A stretch of 51,995 nt of DNA from Hyphomonadaceae bacterium (GTDB lineage: Bacteria > Pseudomonadota > Alphaproteobacteria > Caulobacterales > Hyphomonadaceae): NCBI GenBank assembly GCA_022844475.1, contig JALHLR010000026.1:1-51995 (forward strand), in the 5' to 3' direction. Of this stretch, positions 43,789-51,918 are shown in pieces; positions within the stretch are counted from its first letter, which is position 1, and the number at the start of each line of letters is the position of its first letter. Under the pieces are notes generated by a model. That model worked only from the letters and a program-made list of their open reading frames with translations, made no database searches and was not told the DNA's origin. The position numbers and the translations under genes were made by a program.

Positions 43789-45012
43789 ATGGAGACGATC
43801 CCCCTGATCGCCTGGTTCCGCAGAGCCACTATCGCTCTCGCAGCCGTGCTGTGTGCGGCGAGCCCGGCCTGGGCCGACAAATACGCCTCGATCGTGATCG
43901 ATATGGAGAACGGGCAGGTCCTTCACGACCGCGCCGCAGACGAAGCGCGCCACCCCGCCTCGCTGACCAAGGTGATGACTCTGTACATGGTGTTCGACGC
44001 CATTGAATCAGGGAAACTCAAGCTTTCCGAGCGCTTGACGGTCTCAAAGGCCGCCTCGCGCGCGCAACCCTCCAAGCTGGGCCTGAAGGCCGGCTCGACC
44101 ATCAAGGTCGAGGATGCGATTCGCGCGCTGGTGACCAAGTCGGCCAATGATGTGGCCATCGTGATTGCCGAGAAACTGGGGGGCGGATCCGAGGCCAAGT
44201 TCGTCACCAAGATGAACGCCAAGGCCAAGGAACTCGGCATGAACGCCACGACGTTCCGCAACGCTTCGGGGCTGCCTGACAAGAAACAGATCACCACCGC
44301 CCGCGACATGGCGAAGCTCGCCGAGGCGGTCTACATGGACCACAAGGACCGGTATAACTACTTTTCGCTGTCCTCGTTCACGTGGGGCAAGCGTAAGTAC
44401 ATGAATCATAACGAACTTCTGCGGAAGGTCGACGGCGTGGACGGCATCAAGACCGGCTTCACGAACGCCTCGGGCTACAACCTTATGGCGTCGGCGGAGC
44501 GTGGCGGACGCCGGGTTATCGCGATCATGCTGGGTGGCAAGACGGGCAAGTCGCGCGACGCCCACGTTCGCGACCTGATCGAGGCGGCTTTCCTGGAAAT
44601 CGGCGGCGGCGTTGTCTCGGATGACGACCTGCGCACGCGGATCGCATTTGGCGAGCGCGGAAACGTTTCGGCTGATGATCTGGCGCTGGCGCAACTGCGT
44701 CGCCTGCAGGAGCCGGATGCTGCTCTGGTCGCGTCGCTGGACAATGATGCATTCGCCGACGCCGTCGGAACGACAGAGGAAGGCGATGAAAGCCTGCTTG
44801 AGGAAGTCTCCGAGGGCGATGGCGAGGGCTACGATCCGATCGGCGACCTGATCGAGGCTTCTCCGGCCCCAGCGGCAGAACTTGCGGCGACGCCAGTCCC
44901 GACCCCGATCACCACGGTTGCTGCGGAAGACGCGATCATGGTGACAAGCGAGGCCCCATCGGGAGCCCCGCCTCAGGCGCTCGACCTGCTGAATCAGCTG
45001 ACCACACCGTAA
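43789..45012 (+). CDS. D-alanyl-D-alanine carboxypeptidase, peptidase family S11
   Basis: A low-molecular-mass penicillin-binding protein of about 407 aa that trims the terminal D-Ala of peptidoglycan stem peptides. The signal peptide ends AWA (residue 29). Active-site motifs are SLTK (Ser58, Lys61), SAN (118-120) and KTG (221-223). The C-terminal third is unusual: acidic and Ala/Pro-rich (TTEEGDESLLEEVSEGDGEG) without the typical amphipathic membrane anchor of PBP5. ATG 43789 is chosen; an in-frame TTG at 43771 is possible. It is divergent from clpS. Confidence 0.92.
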   Translation: METIPLIAWFRRATIALAAVLCAASPAWADKYASIVIDMENGQVLHDRAADEARHPASLTKVMTLYMVFDAIESGKLKLSERLTVSKAASRAQPSKLGLKAGSTIKVEDAIRALVTKSANDVAIVIAEKLGGGSEAKFVTKMNAKAKELGMNATTFRNASGLPDKKQITTARDMAKLAEAVYMDHKDRYNYFSLSSFTWGKRKYMNHNELLRKVDGVDGIKTGFTNASGYNLMASAERGGRRVIAIMLGGKTGKSRDAHVRDLIEAAFLEIGGGVVSDDDLRTRIAFGERGNVSADDLALAQLRRLQEPDAALVASLDNDAFADAVGTTEEGDESLLEEVSEGDGEGYDPIGDLIEASPAPAAELAATPVPTPITTVAAEDAIMVTSEAPSGAPPQALDLLNQLTTP

Positions 45013-45042
45013 CGTTCCGATTTCGGCCGGCAATTCTCCCAG

Positions 45043-45400
45043 TTTTTTGCGTTTCCAGCGAAGCCTCTTGCCTCCATCGCGTATCACCTCGCCGCACGCT
45101 TCGGCATCGAGTTGAACCGTCTTGGTCCATCAACCCTGAGTCGTGCCCCATTTGCTGGCTGGCAGCGCCTGCTTCATCAGGGCCAACATCTCCGATTGTG
45201 TGACGTCCGGGCCTGATCTCGGGAGCGCTTTCAGGAAGGCCCGTCGGGCGGCTTCATATTTGTCGGCGTCGCGTGGGTAAGTCTTGCCCGGGGCGTTGAC
45301 GTTCAGTGTCTGGACGATGCGCTTGGCGGGCTTTGCCTTTGCCGGCGCCTTCCTGGCGGGCGTTTTGGATGTAGGCGGGGAGGCTCCCCTGCCCGCATCA
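45043..45400 (-). pseudogene. Decayed DUF6958 gene, TGA at a conserved Trp, no start codon
   Basis: The 463-nt gap between the carboxypeptidase and mipZ genes encodes, on the minus strand, a recognisable DUF6958-like sequence: KRIVQTLNVNAPGKTYPRDA, KYEAARRAFLKALP, TQSEMLALMKQALP, then after an in-frame TGA (45132-45130), WTKTVQLDAEACGEVIRDGG and KRLRW. Family members read GWW-KTVQLDLEAKG at that point, so the TGA replaces the first Trp. No ATG, GTG or TTG lies in frame between the mipZ stop and the domain, and the natural stop is also missing. It is a clear remnant; TGA is a normal stop codon elsewhere here. Confidence 0.65.
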
Positions 45401-45475
45401 TCGCCAATGATCTCACCGGCGTCATGCCCGGGCCTGCCCCAAAAATGACCCCGCTGGGCGGATGGGAGCCGCGCC

Positions 45476-46363
45476 CTAGAAGCTGATGTCCTTGCCTTCC
45501 AGCCCCGGCAGTTTCAGCACGATCATGAGATCGCGGATTTCCTGGCGGGCGGCGACGTGGCTCATGGTGAAGGGGACGTTGGAACCGGCGTCGGTGAGGT
45601 CCAGCAGGCTGAGGCCCATGGGGAAGAGTTCACGGTAGATCACACGCTCGGACAGGCCGGGCGAGATCCGGAAGCCGATGCGGCGCGAGAGGTTTTCCAG
45701 GGCCTCGCCCACGCGCTGCTTGTTGCGGGCGTCGAGGGGCGACATGCGGTTGCGCATGACGATCCAGTCGATCGGCTTGCGGCTACTCTGTGCCTTCTGT
45801 TTCCGGCACTCCCAGACCAGCTCGGCGTAGAAGCTGGGGCGAGCGACTTCGAGGGTCTGGGGGTCGACATCGCCCAGCAGGTCGAAGTCCACGAAACTGT
45901 CGTTCAGCGGCGTGATGAGCGTGTCGGCGGCGGAATGAGCGGTGCGCGAGAGGAAAGTGTCGCCGCCGGGAGCGTCGATGATGATGAAATTGCACTTTTC
46001 CGACAGCCGCTTGAGGCTCTCCTCGAAATGCCGGGACTCTTCCTGCTCGGCCGCGTCGAGGTCACGCGCCTGGCTGGCGTCGATACGGACCATTTCCGGC
46101 ATCGGCAGGGGCGCGCCGGTGTTGCGGATCCAGCGGCTGCGGTTTTCGAGATAGCGGGCGAGCGACCGCTGGCGGACGTCGAGGTCCATGATGCCGACGG
46201 TCATGCCCATGCGCAGGAGGCCGATCGACAGGTGCATCGCCACCGTGGACTTGCCCGCGCCGCCCTTTTCGTTGCCGACGACGATCGTATGCGCGAGCCT
46301 GCTGCGGCCCTTCGCATCCAGATCGGAGCCAGCATTGGGGGCTGTCATGAGCGTGGCGACCAT
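45476..46363 (-). CDS. mipZ: Division-plane positioning ATPase MipZ
   Basis: A 295-aa ParA/MinD-superfamily ATPase. The deviant Walker A GNEKGGAGKST (30-40, Lys33 and Lys38), DLDVRQRSLARYLENR and IDAPGGDT are diagnostic of MipZ. In Caulobacter it forms a bipolar gradient from the ParB-bound origin and inhibits FtsZ away from midcell. The N-terminal ~22 residues before HTIVVGNEKGG are longer than usual; ATG 46348 is an alternative start. An unknown exported-protein gene ends 4 nt upstream, and panC is divergent beyond it. Confidence 0.93.
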   Translation of the reverse strand: MVATLMTAPNAGSDLDAKGRSRLAHTIVVGNEKGGAGKSTVAMHLSIGLLRMGMTVGIMDLDVRQRSLARYLENRSRWIRNTGAPLPMPEMVRIDASQARDLDAAEQEESRHFEESLKRLSEKCNFIIIDAPGGDTFLSRTAHSAADTLITPLNDSFVDFDLLGDVDPQTLEVARPSFYAELVWECRKQKAQSSRKPIDWIVMRNRMSPLDARNKQRVGEALENLSRRIGFRISPGLSERVIYRELFPMGLSLLDLTDAGSNVPFTMSHVAARQEIRDLMIVLKLPGLEGKDISF

Positions 46364-46367
46364 CGCG

Positions 46368-46964
46368 CTACCAGGTCCGGATCGGCGCTACGACGCGGGG
46401 CGGGCCGGAGATGCCGGAGAGTTCCACGCACAGGGCGGCGAGTGTCGCGTCTTCCGCATCGTACCAGTCCATCCGGACATTGTGGGGCGGCGCATCATAT
46501 CTGGCCAGGGCGCCTCCAATATCTGAGGTGCGCCGCTGGAGGCCGGCAATGACGGCGAGGCCGGCATGGGTCATTCCGCAGTGCGGATTGCCTGAACGGG
46601 CGACGGGCGAGAAGCGGCGCGCGGTATCCGCGGGGGTGCTGTCCCCGCTGCCGGACAGCATCACCGGAATGAACAGGCCCGGATGATCCGGAAGGGGGCC
46701 CAGAACGTCCAGCGCCAGGGTTAGATCGGCGATTTCAGCTGACAATGCCGTCAGTTTCGCTTCGAGACTGGTGACCAGCTCTTCTTCGGTCGGCGGCAGC
46801 GGGAGGGCCGCCATGTCGGCTTCGGGTGGCGGCGCGGAGAAGCGTGGTTCGGGAGCCAGAGTTGCGGCGTTCGCAGCAGGGCCAAAACGGACGCACAGCG
46901 CCACCGCCAGCGTGCAGACGCTGAAGCCAAATAATCGCAGGTAGCTCACGAGATAATCACGCAT
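46368..46964 (-). CDS. Hypothetical exported protein upstream of mipZ
   Basis: A 198-aa protein with an N-terminal hydrophobic segment (LFGFSVCTLAVALCVRFGPAA) that may be a signal peptide or anchor, a Pro/Ala-rich stretch, a predicted coiled coil (PPTEEELVTSLEAKLTALSAE, about 58-80) and a C-terminal globular part with HCGMTHAGLAVIAG and an ALCVELSG segment. I do not recognise the family. It ends 4 nt before mipZ, so the two are almost certainly co-transcribed. The 147-nt spacer to panC holds divergent promoters. Confidence 0.65.
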   Translation of the reverse strand: MRDYLVSYLRLFGFSVCTLAVALCVRFGPAANAATLAPEPRFSAPPPEADMAALPLPPTEEELVTSLEAKLTALSAEIADLTLALDVLGPLPDHPGLFIPVMLSGSGDSTPADTARRFSPVARSGNPHCGMTHAGLAVIAGLQRRTSDIGGALARYDAPPHNVRMDWYDAEDATLAALCVELSGISGPPRVVAPIRTW

Positions 46965-47111
46965 CAGCGAAAGATCGGTCGGGTGGGTTAAGGACCGATA
47001 AAGCGTGCGGGCGCCTGCGCGGTCTGGCGCGATTGATCCGCATCTGGAACAGGCCTAGAAGCCGCCGCCTGATCGGCGCTCCGCACGTCTGCGGCTCTGG
47101 AAGGGTTGGTT

Positions 47112-47990
47112 TTGGCGAAGCGAAACGGAATGGTCGTCGCCCGCACCCGCGCCGAGGCGCTGGACTGGCGCAGGCAGATGCGGGCGCAGGGCAAGCGCAT
47201 CGCATTTGCGCCGACCATGGGGGCGCTGCATGCCGGGCATGTCAGCCTGATCAAGCTGGGGCTGGAAAAGGCGGATGTGGCAGCATCCTCAATCTTCGTG
47301 AACCCCACGCAGTTTGCGGCTCATGAGGACCTGTCGACCTATCCGCGCTCCGAGGCGAACGACCTAGCGAAGCTGGCCGAGGCGGGGTGTACGTTTTGCT
47401 ACTGCCCCTCGCCCACCGAGATGTATCCGCCGGGGGATTCGACGCGGGTGATGGTGAAGGACCTTTCCCACATTCTTGAGGGCGAAGTTCGGCCGCACTT
47501 CTTCGAAGGCGTGGCGAGCGTGGTGAGCCGACTGTTCCTTCATGTCGGGCCGGACGTCGCCGTGTTCGGCGAGAAGGACTACCAGCAGCTTCTGGTGATC
47601 AGGCGCATGGTGCAGGACCTCGGCTTCGGGATCGAGATCTTGGGCGGGCCGACCGTACGTGAGGCGGATGGTCTCGCTATGTCGTCGCGCAATGCCTATC
47701 TCAGCGCCGAGGAGCGCGCGCGTTCGGCAGGGCTGGCGCGTGTGATGCGTGAGACGGCGGCGCTGCTGGAAGGCGGGGCCGGCATCCGCGCGGCGACGGA
47801 CGCGGCGAAGGCCGAAATCCTGGCCGCGGGATTCACCTCGATCGATTATGTCGAGGCGCGGCGCGCAGACACGCTGGCCCCGTTCGGCCTGGAGTGCGCA
47901 CCGGTGGGGGCGAGCGGCCGCCTGCTTGTGGCCGCACGCATGGGCAAGACTCGGCTGATCGACAATGTGGGGTTTGTGCGGCGGGGTTGA
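47112..47990 (+). CDS. panC: Pantothenate synthetase
   Basis: An enzyme of about 290 aa joining pantoate and beta-alanine with ATP. The nucleotidyl-transferase HIGH-like motif is MGALHAGH, followed by SIFVNPTQF, HFFEGVASVVSRLF, VFGEKDYQQL and the KMSKS-like MSSRNAYL. Start choice: GGAAGGG at 47099-47105 lies 6 nt before TTG 47112, a better placed ribosome site than for ATG 47130, which begins six residues later and is the alternative. A perfect 15-bp inverted repeat covers the stop codon. Confidence 0.95.
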   Translation: MAKRNGMVVARTRAEALDWRRQMRAQGKRIAFAPTMGALHAGHVSLIKLGLEKADVAASSIFVNPTQFAAHEDLSTYPRSEANDLAKLAEAGCTFCYCPSPTEMYPPGDSTRVMVKDLSHILEGEVRPHFFEGVASVVSRLFLHVGPDVAVFGEKDYQQLLVIRRMVQDLGFGIEILGGPTVREADGLAMSSRNAYLSAEERARSAGLARVMRETAALLEGGAGIRAATDAAKAEILAAGFTSIDYVEARRADTLAPFGLECAPVGASGRLLVAARMGKTRLIDNVGFVRRG

Positions 47991-48007
47991 TGCCGCCGCA
48001 CAAACCC
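47970..48007. terminator. Perfect 15-bp hairpin over the panC stop codon
   Basis: GGGTTTGTGCGGCGG (47970-47984) is exactly complementary to CCGCCGCACAAACCC (47993-48007), loop GGTTGATG. It includes the last panC codons and TGA. A second hairpin CCTGCT/AGCAGG (48006-48019) follows before the convergent chemoreceptor stop at 48021. Neither has a T-tract on either strand, so it is more a convergent-gene transcription barrier or RNA-stability element than a classical terminator. Confidence 0.6.
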
Positions 48008-48020
48008 TGCTCAAGCAGGC

Positions 48021-49694
48021 TCAAGCGCTTCTAACGGTCCGCAAGAAGTCTTCGACATCCCTCTTGAGGCGTTCGCCGCTCTCGGCCAGCTGCGCTGCGG
48101 CGTCCAACACCTCGGCCGACCCGGAGCTTGTCGCGGCGGACGCCTCGGTGACGCCGTTTATGTTCTCCGAGACTTCCGACGTCGCTGCGGACGCCTGCTG
48201 GACGTTGCGTGAGATTTCCTGAGTCGCCGCGGCCTGTTGTGAAACAGCTGACGAGATGCTCATGCCGAACTCCTGCACCCGGTTGATGGTGAGCGTGATC
48301 TCCTCGATCGCCTCTGTCGACAGACTCGTGGCTTCCTGAATGGCGCGAACCTGTCCTGCAATTTCTTCGGTCGCCCTCGCCGTCTGGGTAGCAAGGTTCT
48401 TGACCTCCGCTGCCACAACCGCGAACCCCCGACCTGACTCGCCTGCGCGGGCAGCCTCGATCGTCGCGTTGAGTGCAAGAAGGTTGGTTTGGCCTGCAAT
48501 TTCGTTGATCAACGTAACGACGGTGCCGATCCTCTGGCTTGCTGCAGCGAGCGCCTTGATCTTCTCGTTTGTCTGCCCTGCCTGCATTACCGCGCCCGCG
48601 ATTGCATCGCTCGAGCGGTCCACCTGATTGCCGATCTCCATAATCGATGCAGACAGTTGCTCTGTGGCCGCGGCGACAGATTGAACATTGTCCGTCGTCT
48701 GCTGCGACGCCGAGGCCACGACCTGCGACTGACGAGACGCGAGGTCTGCCGTTTGCGATAGCGATTGTGCAGTGACTTGCAATTCCGTCGCTGCGGTGCT
48801 TACGGCTGTGACAATTCCACCCACGGACACCTCGAACCCGTGCGCCAGGTCCTGCATGATCTTGCTGCGATCTGTCACGGCGCGGCGTGCAGCCTCCTCC
48901 TGCGCGACGCGCAGGTTTGCGGATTCAACCATCCCGCTTTTGAAGATCTCGACCGCCCCGGCCATCAGCCCGATCTCGTCCCGCCGATTTCGCGCAGGGA
49001 TTTCCGTCGTGGTATTGCCTGCCGACAGGGCGGTCATCGCGCGAGTCATGCTGGCAATTGGCTTGATTATGCCCCGCATCGCGAGAAAATTCACTGCGGC
49101 GATGAGTGCCGCTGCGACGATGAGAACAGCGACGATGATGAGCTGGAGGGCTTGCTTCTCCTGCGCGACATCAGTGTTTGTCTGGCCTGCAGCGCTCTGG
49201 ATCCGGTCTCCTGCCGCCTCCATGTCGGCCTCCAGGGCCTCGAAATTGCGGATGAACTCGGGAAACCCGGCGCTTGCCGCCGCGCTGTCAGTTCTCGCAA
49301 GCTCGACTATGGCGCTTGCGCTCGCGACGTAAGCGTCCAGGCGGGGCTGCAAGGCGAGCAAGGTCTGTTCTATGTCGTCGGACAGTTTCAGTTGCGCGTT
49401 TTGTCCGATGCTCGCCTTGAAATCTTCGCTGTGCTGGCGGACCTCAGCGGCAGCCGCGGAAACAGCGGCGCCGTCGCCCTCTGCGCTTGCCTTCAGCCCG
49501 AGCAGTACATCGCCCCGAAGCGCGTCGTGCATCATGTCCGCTTGCATGTGATTCCGAATAGCGTCGGCGAGCGTATTGACCCGATCAACGCCGGTCGCCG
49601 CGATGGTCATGCCGGTCAGGCCAATGGCCCCGACCGCCAAGGTCACCAAAACTGAAATCAAGGCGCTGAAGGCCAGATTCTGACGAATGTTCAC
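48021..49694 (-). CDS. Methyl-accepting chemotaxis protein
   Basis: A transmembrane chemoreceptor of about 557 aa. TM1 is near 10-32, a 150-residue helical periplasmic sensor follows (33-183), TM2 is about 184-204, HAMP about 205-257 ([17 protein letters not shown]), and a complete signalling domain has the hairpin-tip sequence [20 protein letters not shown]. No C-terminal CheR-docking pentapeptide is present (ends FLRTVRSA). GTG 49694 is preferred, with AGGAG 8 nt upstream. No che genes lie nearby, so it must work with a pathway encoded elsewhere; the ligand is unknown. Confidence 0.93.
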   Translation of the reverse strand: MNIRQNLAFSALISVLVTLAVGAIGLTGMTIAATGVDRVNTLADAIRNHMQADMMHDALRGDVLLGLKASAEGDGAAVSAAAAEVRQHSEDFKASIGQNAQLKLSDDIEQTLLALQPRLDAYVASASAIVELARTDSAAASAGFPEFIRNFEALEADMEAAGDRIQSAAGQTNTDVAQEKQALQLIIVAVLIVAAALIAAVNFLAMRGIIKPIASMTRAMTALSAGNTTTEIPARNRRDEIGLMAGAVEIFKSGMVESANLRVAQEEAARRAVTDRSKIMQDLAHGFEVSVGGIVTAVSTAATELQVTAQSLSQTADLASRQSQVVASASQQTTDNVQSVAAATEQLSASIMEIGNQVDRSSDAIAGAVMQAGQTNEKIKALAAASQRIGTVVTLINEIAGQTNLLALNATIEAARAGESGRGFAVVAAEVKNLATQTARATEEIAGQVRAIQEATSLSTEAIEEITLTINRVQEFGMSISSAVSQQAAATQEISRNVQQASAATSEVSENINGVTEASAATSSGSAEVLDAAAQLAESGERLKRDVEDFLRTVRSA

Positions 49695-49785
49695 TGTAGA
49701 ACTCCTGAAAAAGCGCGATACATCGACCCGGTTCCAAGCGTGCGCGGCGCACTTCGCTGGTTGATGGAGAACTTGACGTCGACCA

Positions 49786-50151
49786 CTATGGCGCGACGCT
49801 TGAGAGACGGCATGGATGAGGCGCGCCAGCCGGATTTCGGGTACGCTCTCCGCCTTTGCTAGCAATCAGCAGCATCTCCGATCGAACATGCAGAAGCGCA
49901 GCAGTTGCACACGGCACGAGATGCTTGGCTGTCTCGGAGCTTTGCGCCGACATCTCGATGATCAGCCTTGCGGACTTGATCGCCGCTATCAGTGCGGGAA
50001 GTCTTTCATCGACACCTGCCGCCTCGATACCGGACGCCCTCGACTCAAGTGCGTTCAGCAGGCGAAGCGCGCTGGTGAAGCCTCGCCGCCCGTCTGGTTC
50101 GCATGGGTTCTCGCCGACGCTTTCGCGCCGCTTCCGTATACGGACATGCAT
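49786..50151 (-). CDS. Hypothetical 121-aa helical protein
   Basis: A candidate small gene upstream of the chemoreceptor. The centre is strongly helical ([37 protein letters not shown]), the N-terminus is basic, and the C-terminus is Pro/Arg-rich. AGGGG lies 8 nt before the ATG, which supports translation. It ends 91 nt before the chemoreceptor start. A plus-strand frame overlaps it (49856-50344) but has less protein-like composition. I do not recognise the family. Between 50152 and 50479 I see no gene, only the inverted repeat listed separately. Confidence 0.45.
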   Translation of the reverse strand: MHVRIRKRRESVGENPCEPDGRRGFTSALRLLNALESRASGIEAAGVDERLPALIAAIKSARLIIEMSAQSSETAKHLVPCATAALLHVRSEMLLIASKGGERTRNPAGAPHPCRLSSVAP

Positions 50152-50423
50152 TCAATTGCCCCTGCCGTTCGTTTCGTCTGCCAATCCCCCGACTGACAGG
50201 AGGAAAATCGTCCAGTCGCGCGAAGCAAAGGTTAATCAAGCCATCCGGCGGCTCTTTCAGCGCCCCACCATAGGTAGCAAGCGCAATCTGGCTGCGAGAG
50301 ACAGAGTTTCGTTTACAGAGGGCGCGGCGACGTTAACGCTCTGACGCGACCGAGCGATCGCAGCTGAATCGAATGGCTACCGTCTTGGTTTCGGGAGCAG
50401 GTCAGGTCGGGTTGATTCGTGCA

Positions 50424-50458
50424 CGGATGGTTAGATCTCGATCGACACCAACCATCCG
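50424..50458. promoter_or_regulatory. 9-bp inverted repeat downstream of the DUF1489 gene
   Basis: CGGATGGTT (50424-50432) and AACCATCCG (50450-50458) are exact inverse complements with a 17-nt loop, 22 nt past the DUF1489 stop. Without a T-tract on either side it may be a weak terminator or a protein-binding site within the otherwise empty 328-nt spacer. Confidence 0.35.
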
Positions 50459-50479
50459 CGTTGTGGCAGCTTCAGACGC

Positions 50480-50908
50480 TCACCACGCCAACGCTTCCTT
50501 CAGCGCCGCTTCCAGATCGGCTGACAGGGCGGGCCCCTTCCCGTCGAGATCGGACGGCGCGTCGCCTGGCTCGAGATAGCGCCAGCCCTGGAAGGGGCGC
50601 TTCTTGCGCGACTTGGTGCGGATCAGTTCGGGGTCGAGGAGGATGCGGCACATGGATTTTCCGTCCTTGTCCTTGAACTCCTCGAAGCCGATGATGCGCT
50701 GGCGCACGATGATGAAGTGCTTGATGACCCAGTAGAGGGAGCCGCCATCGAGCATTTCGGCCGCGCGCTTTGGCGACATACGGGTGTCGTGCCAGGGCGT
50801 TGCCGGCTTGCCCTTCTTCGCAATGCTGGCAACGCACTTGCCCTGCCATTCGGCAAGGTCTTCGACGTTTTCCGCGCCGACGCACAGCTTGATCATGTGA
50901 AGCGCCAT
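50480..50908 (-). CDS. DUF1489 family protein
   Basis: A 142-aa protein matching DUF1489, common in alphaproteobacteria: HMIKLCVGAENVEDLAEWQ at the N-terminus, HDTRMSPKRAAEMLDGGSLYWVIK, RQRIIGFEEF and a late LLDPELIRTKSRKKRPFQGWRYL. It is soluble, lacks known catalytic motifs, and has no assigned function to my knowledge. Its start is 77 nt from the stop of the exported-protein gene upstream, with the same direction. Confidence 0.9.
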   Translation of the reverse strand: MALHMIKLCVGAENVEDLAEWQGKCVASIAKKGKPATPWHDTRMSPKRAAEMLDGGSLYWVIKHFIIVRQRIIGFEEFKDKDGKSMCRILLDPELIRTKSRKKRPFQGWRYLEPGDAPSDLDGKGPALSADLEAALKEALAW

Positions 50909-50985
50909 GCGGGGGAGCTAAGCCATGAGTCTCGGCCGGGGCAACCGGGCGGTGCATGATAGCTGGGGACGCGTTGTCGCGCGGG

Positions 50986-51720
50986 CTACTGCGCCCGAGC
51001 CATGAGGCTGGGCGCCACGTTGTAGGGTTGTTCGCGCGAAGCCAGGTCCTGTTCGCCATCGCCTGCGAGGCCGAAGGCGATGTCGGTGAGCTGGACCCTG
51101 ATGGTACGTTCCTCGGAGATGCCCCAGCGGCCACCCTTGGCGTACACTTCATAGTCCATGACGTAAGAAACGCCCCAGCGTTCGGAGTATCCGAAATTGT
51201 ACCGCTGGCGGTATTGCGACACTTCCGTGCCGTCCTCGAGCGTCACGGGGCGCTCGATCGTATAATCGATGCGGCTGATGAAGCCCGATCCCGGGTCAAG
51301 CTGCACGCGGCCTGCCATGCCGGCCGAGAATGGCGCATCGAACTCCGTGTCGTTCTCCGACATCCTGTGCTTGAAGGCGACGGCCATCGCCTCGGGAGCG
51401 CCAGCAATGCGGGCGTCGCCTAGGCTGGGGCGGAGATCGTCGGCAAAGAGGCGGCTGTCGGCCTGCCGTTCGGCGCGCCAGCCATCAACGACGGCGTCGA
51501 GCTCGTCATTGTCGCCTTGTCGGAGGGTGAGCTTGAAGCGTTCGGCGGCCGGCGCGTAGGGGTCGTACTCAATCCGGCGGATAGCGTTGCCGCTGGTCAG
51601 GGTGGCATGGAAGGCGGCGCGCATGGCGGCGGGCGGCTCAACAGCGTCGAGCGCGCGCTCAAGCGCCTGTTCCGGGGGCAAACCGGCCCACGTGATGGCG
51701 AAGAGAATTAAGGCGGACAT
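50986..51720 (-). CDS. Hypothetical exported protein
   Basis: A 244-aa protein with a short N-terminal hydrophobic stretch (SALILFAITWAGLP) that looks like a signal peptide. The mature part is beta-rich (NAIRRIEYDPYAP, VQLDPGSGFISRIDYTIERP, RYNFGYSERWGVSYVMDYEVY), reminiscent of periplasmic lipoprotein-like beta folds; no family is recognised. The C-terminus repeats the family-neutral RTIRVQLTDIAFGL. The 198 nt upstream (51721-51918) hold no gene; a small hairpin CCCTT/AAGGG lies at 51755-51769. Confidence 0.65.
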   Translation of the reverse strand: MSALILFAITWAGLPPEQALERALDAVEPPAAMRAAFHATLTSGNAIRRIEYDPYAPAAERFKLTLRQGDNDELDAVVDGWRAERQADSRLFADDLRPSLGDARIAGAPEAMAVAFKHRMSENDTEFDAPFSAGMAGRVQLDPGSGFISRIDYTIERPVTLEDGTEVSQYRQRYNFGYSERWGVSYVMDYEVYAKGGRWGISEERTIRVQLTDIAFGLAGDGEQDLASREQPYNVAPSLMARAQ

Positions 51721-51918
51721 TTCGCGCGATCCGTTCCGGCCCCGGGGAAGACGACCCTTGTCGAAAGGGCAACCCTTGCCACGGAATGTGGCTGGAATTG
51801 GCCCCGCAACATGAATTCGAACCGGCGGCTGCTGATGCCCAGTGTGCGGCGGCCAAGGTGAACGAAGTCCGAATCACACGGGGCGTGATTGGGGCGGAGC
51901 TGCGATTATTCCGGCCCC

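Noticed and set aside
44044..45087. 347-codon minus-strand frame opposite the carboxypeptidase gene
   Set aside because: The first residues belong to the DUF6958 remnant; the rest is antisense shadow of the real S11 peptidase gene.
45130..45132. TGA read as tryptophan (genetic code change)
   Set aside because: TGA ends many intact genes in the window (for example zur-operon genes, phhA, panC), so recoding is implausible; the missing start codon and stop also indicate a pseudogene.
49856..50344. 162-codon plus-strand frame
   Set aside because: It overlaps the more plausible minus-strand helical protein, has Ser/Arg-rich composition and no good ribosome site.
50472..51152. 226-codon minus-strand frame overlapping DUF1489
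   Set aside because: The DUF1489 gene is clear in another frame; this frame has shadow-like Arg/Pro composition.
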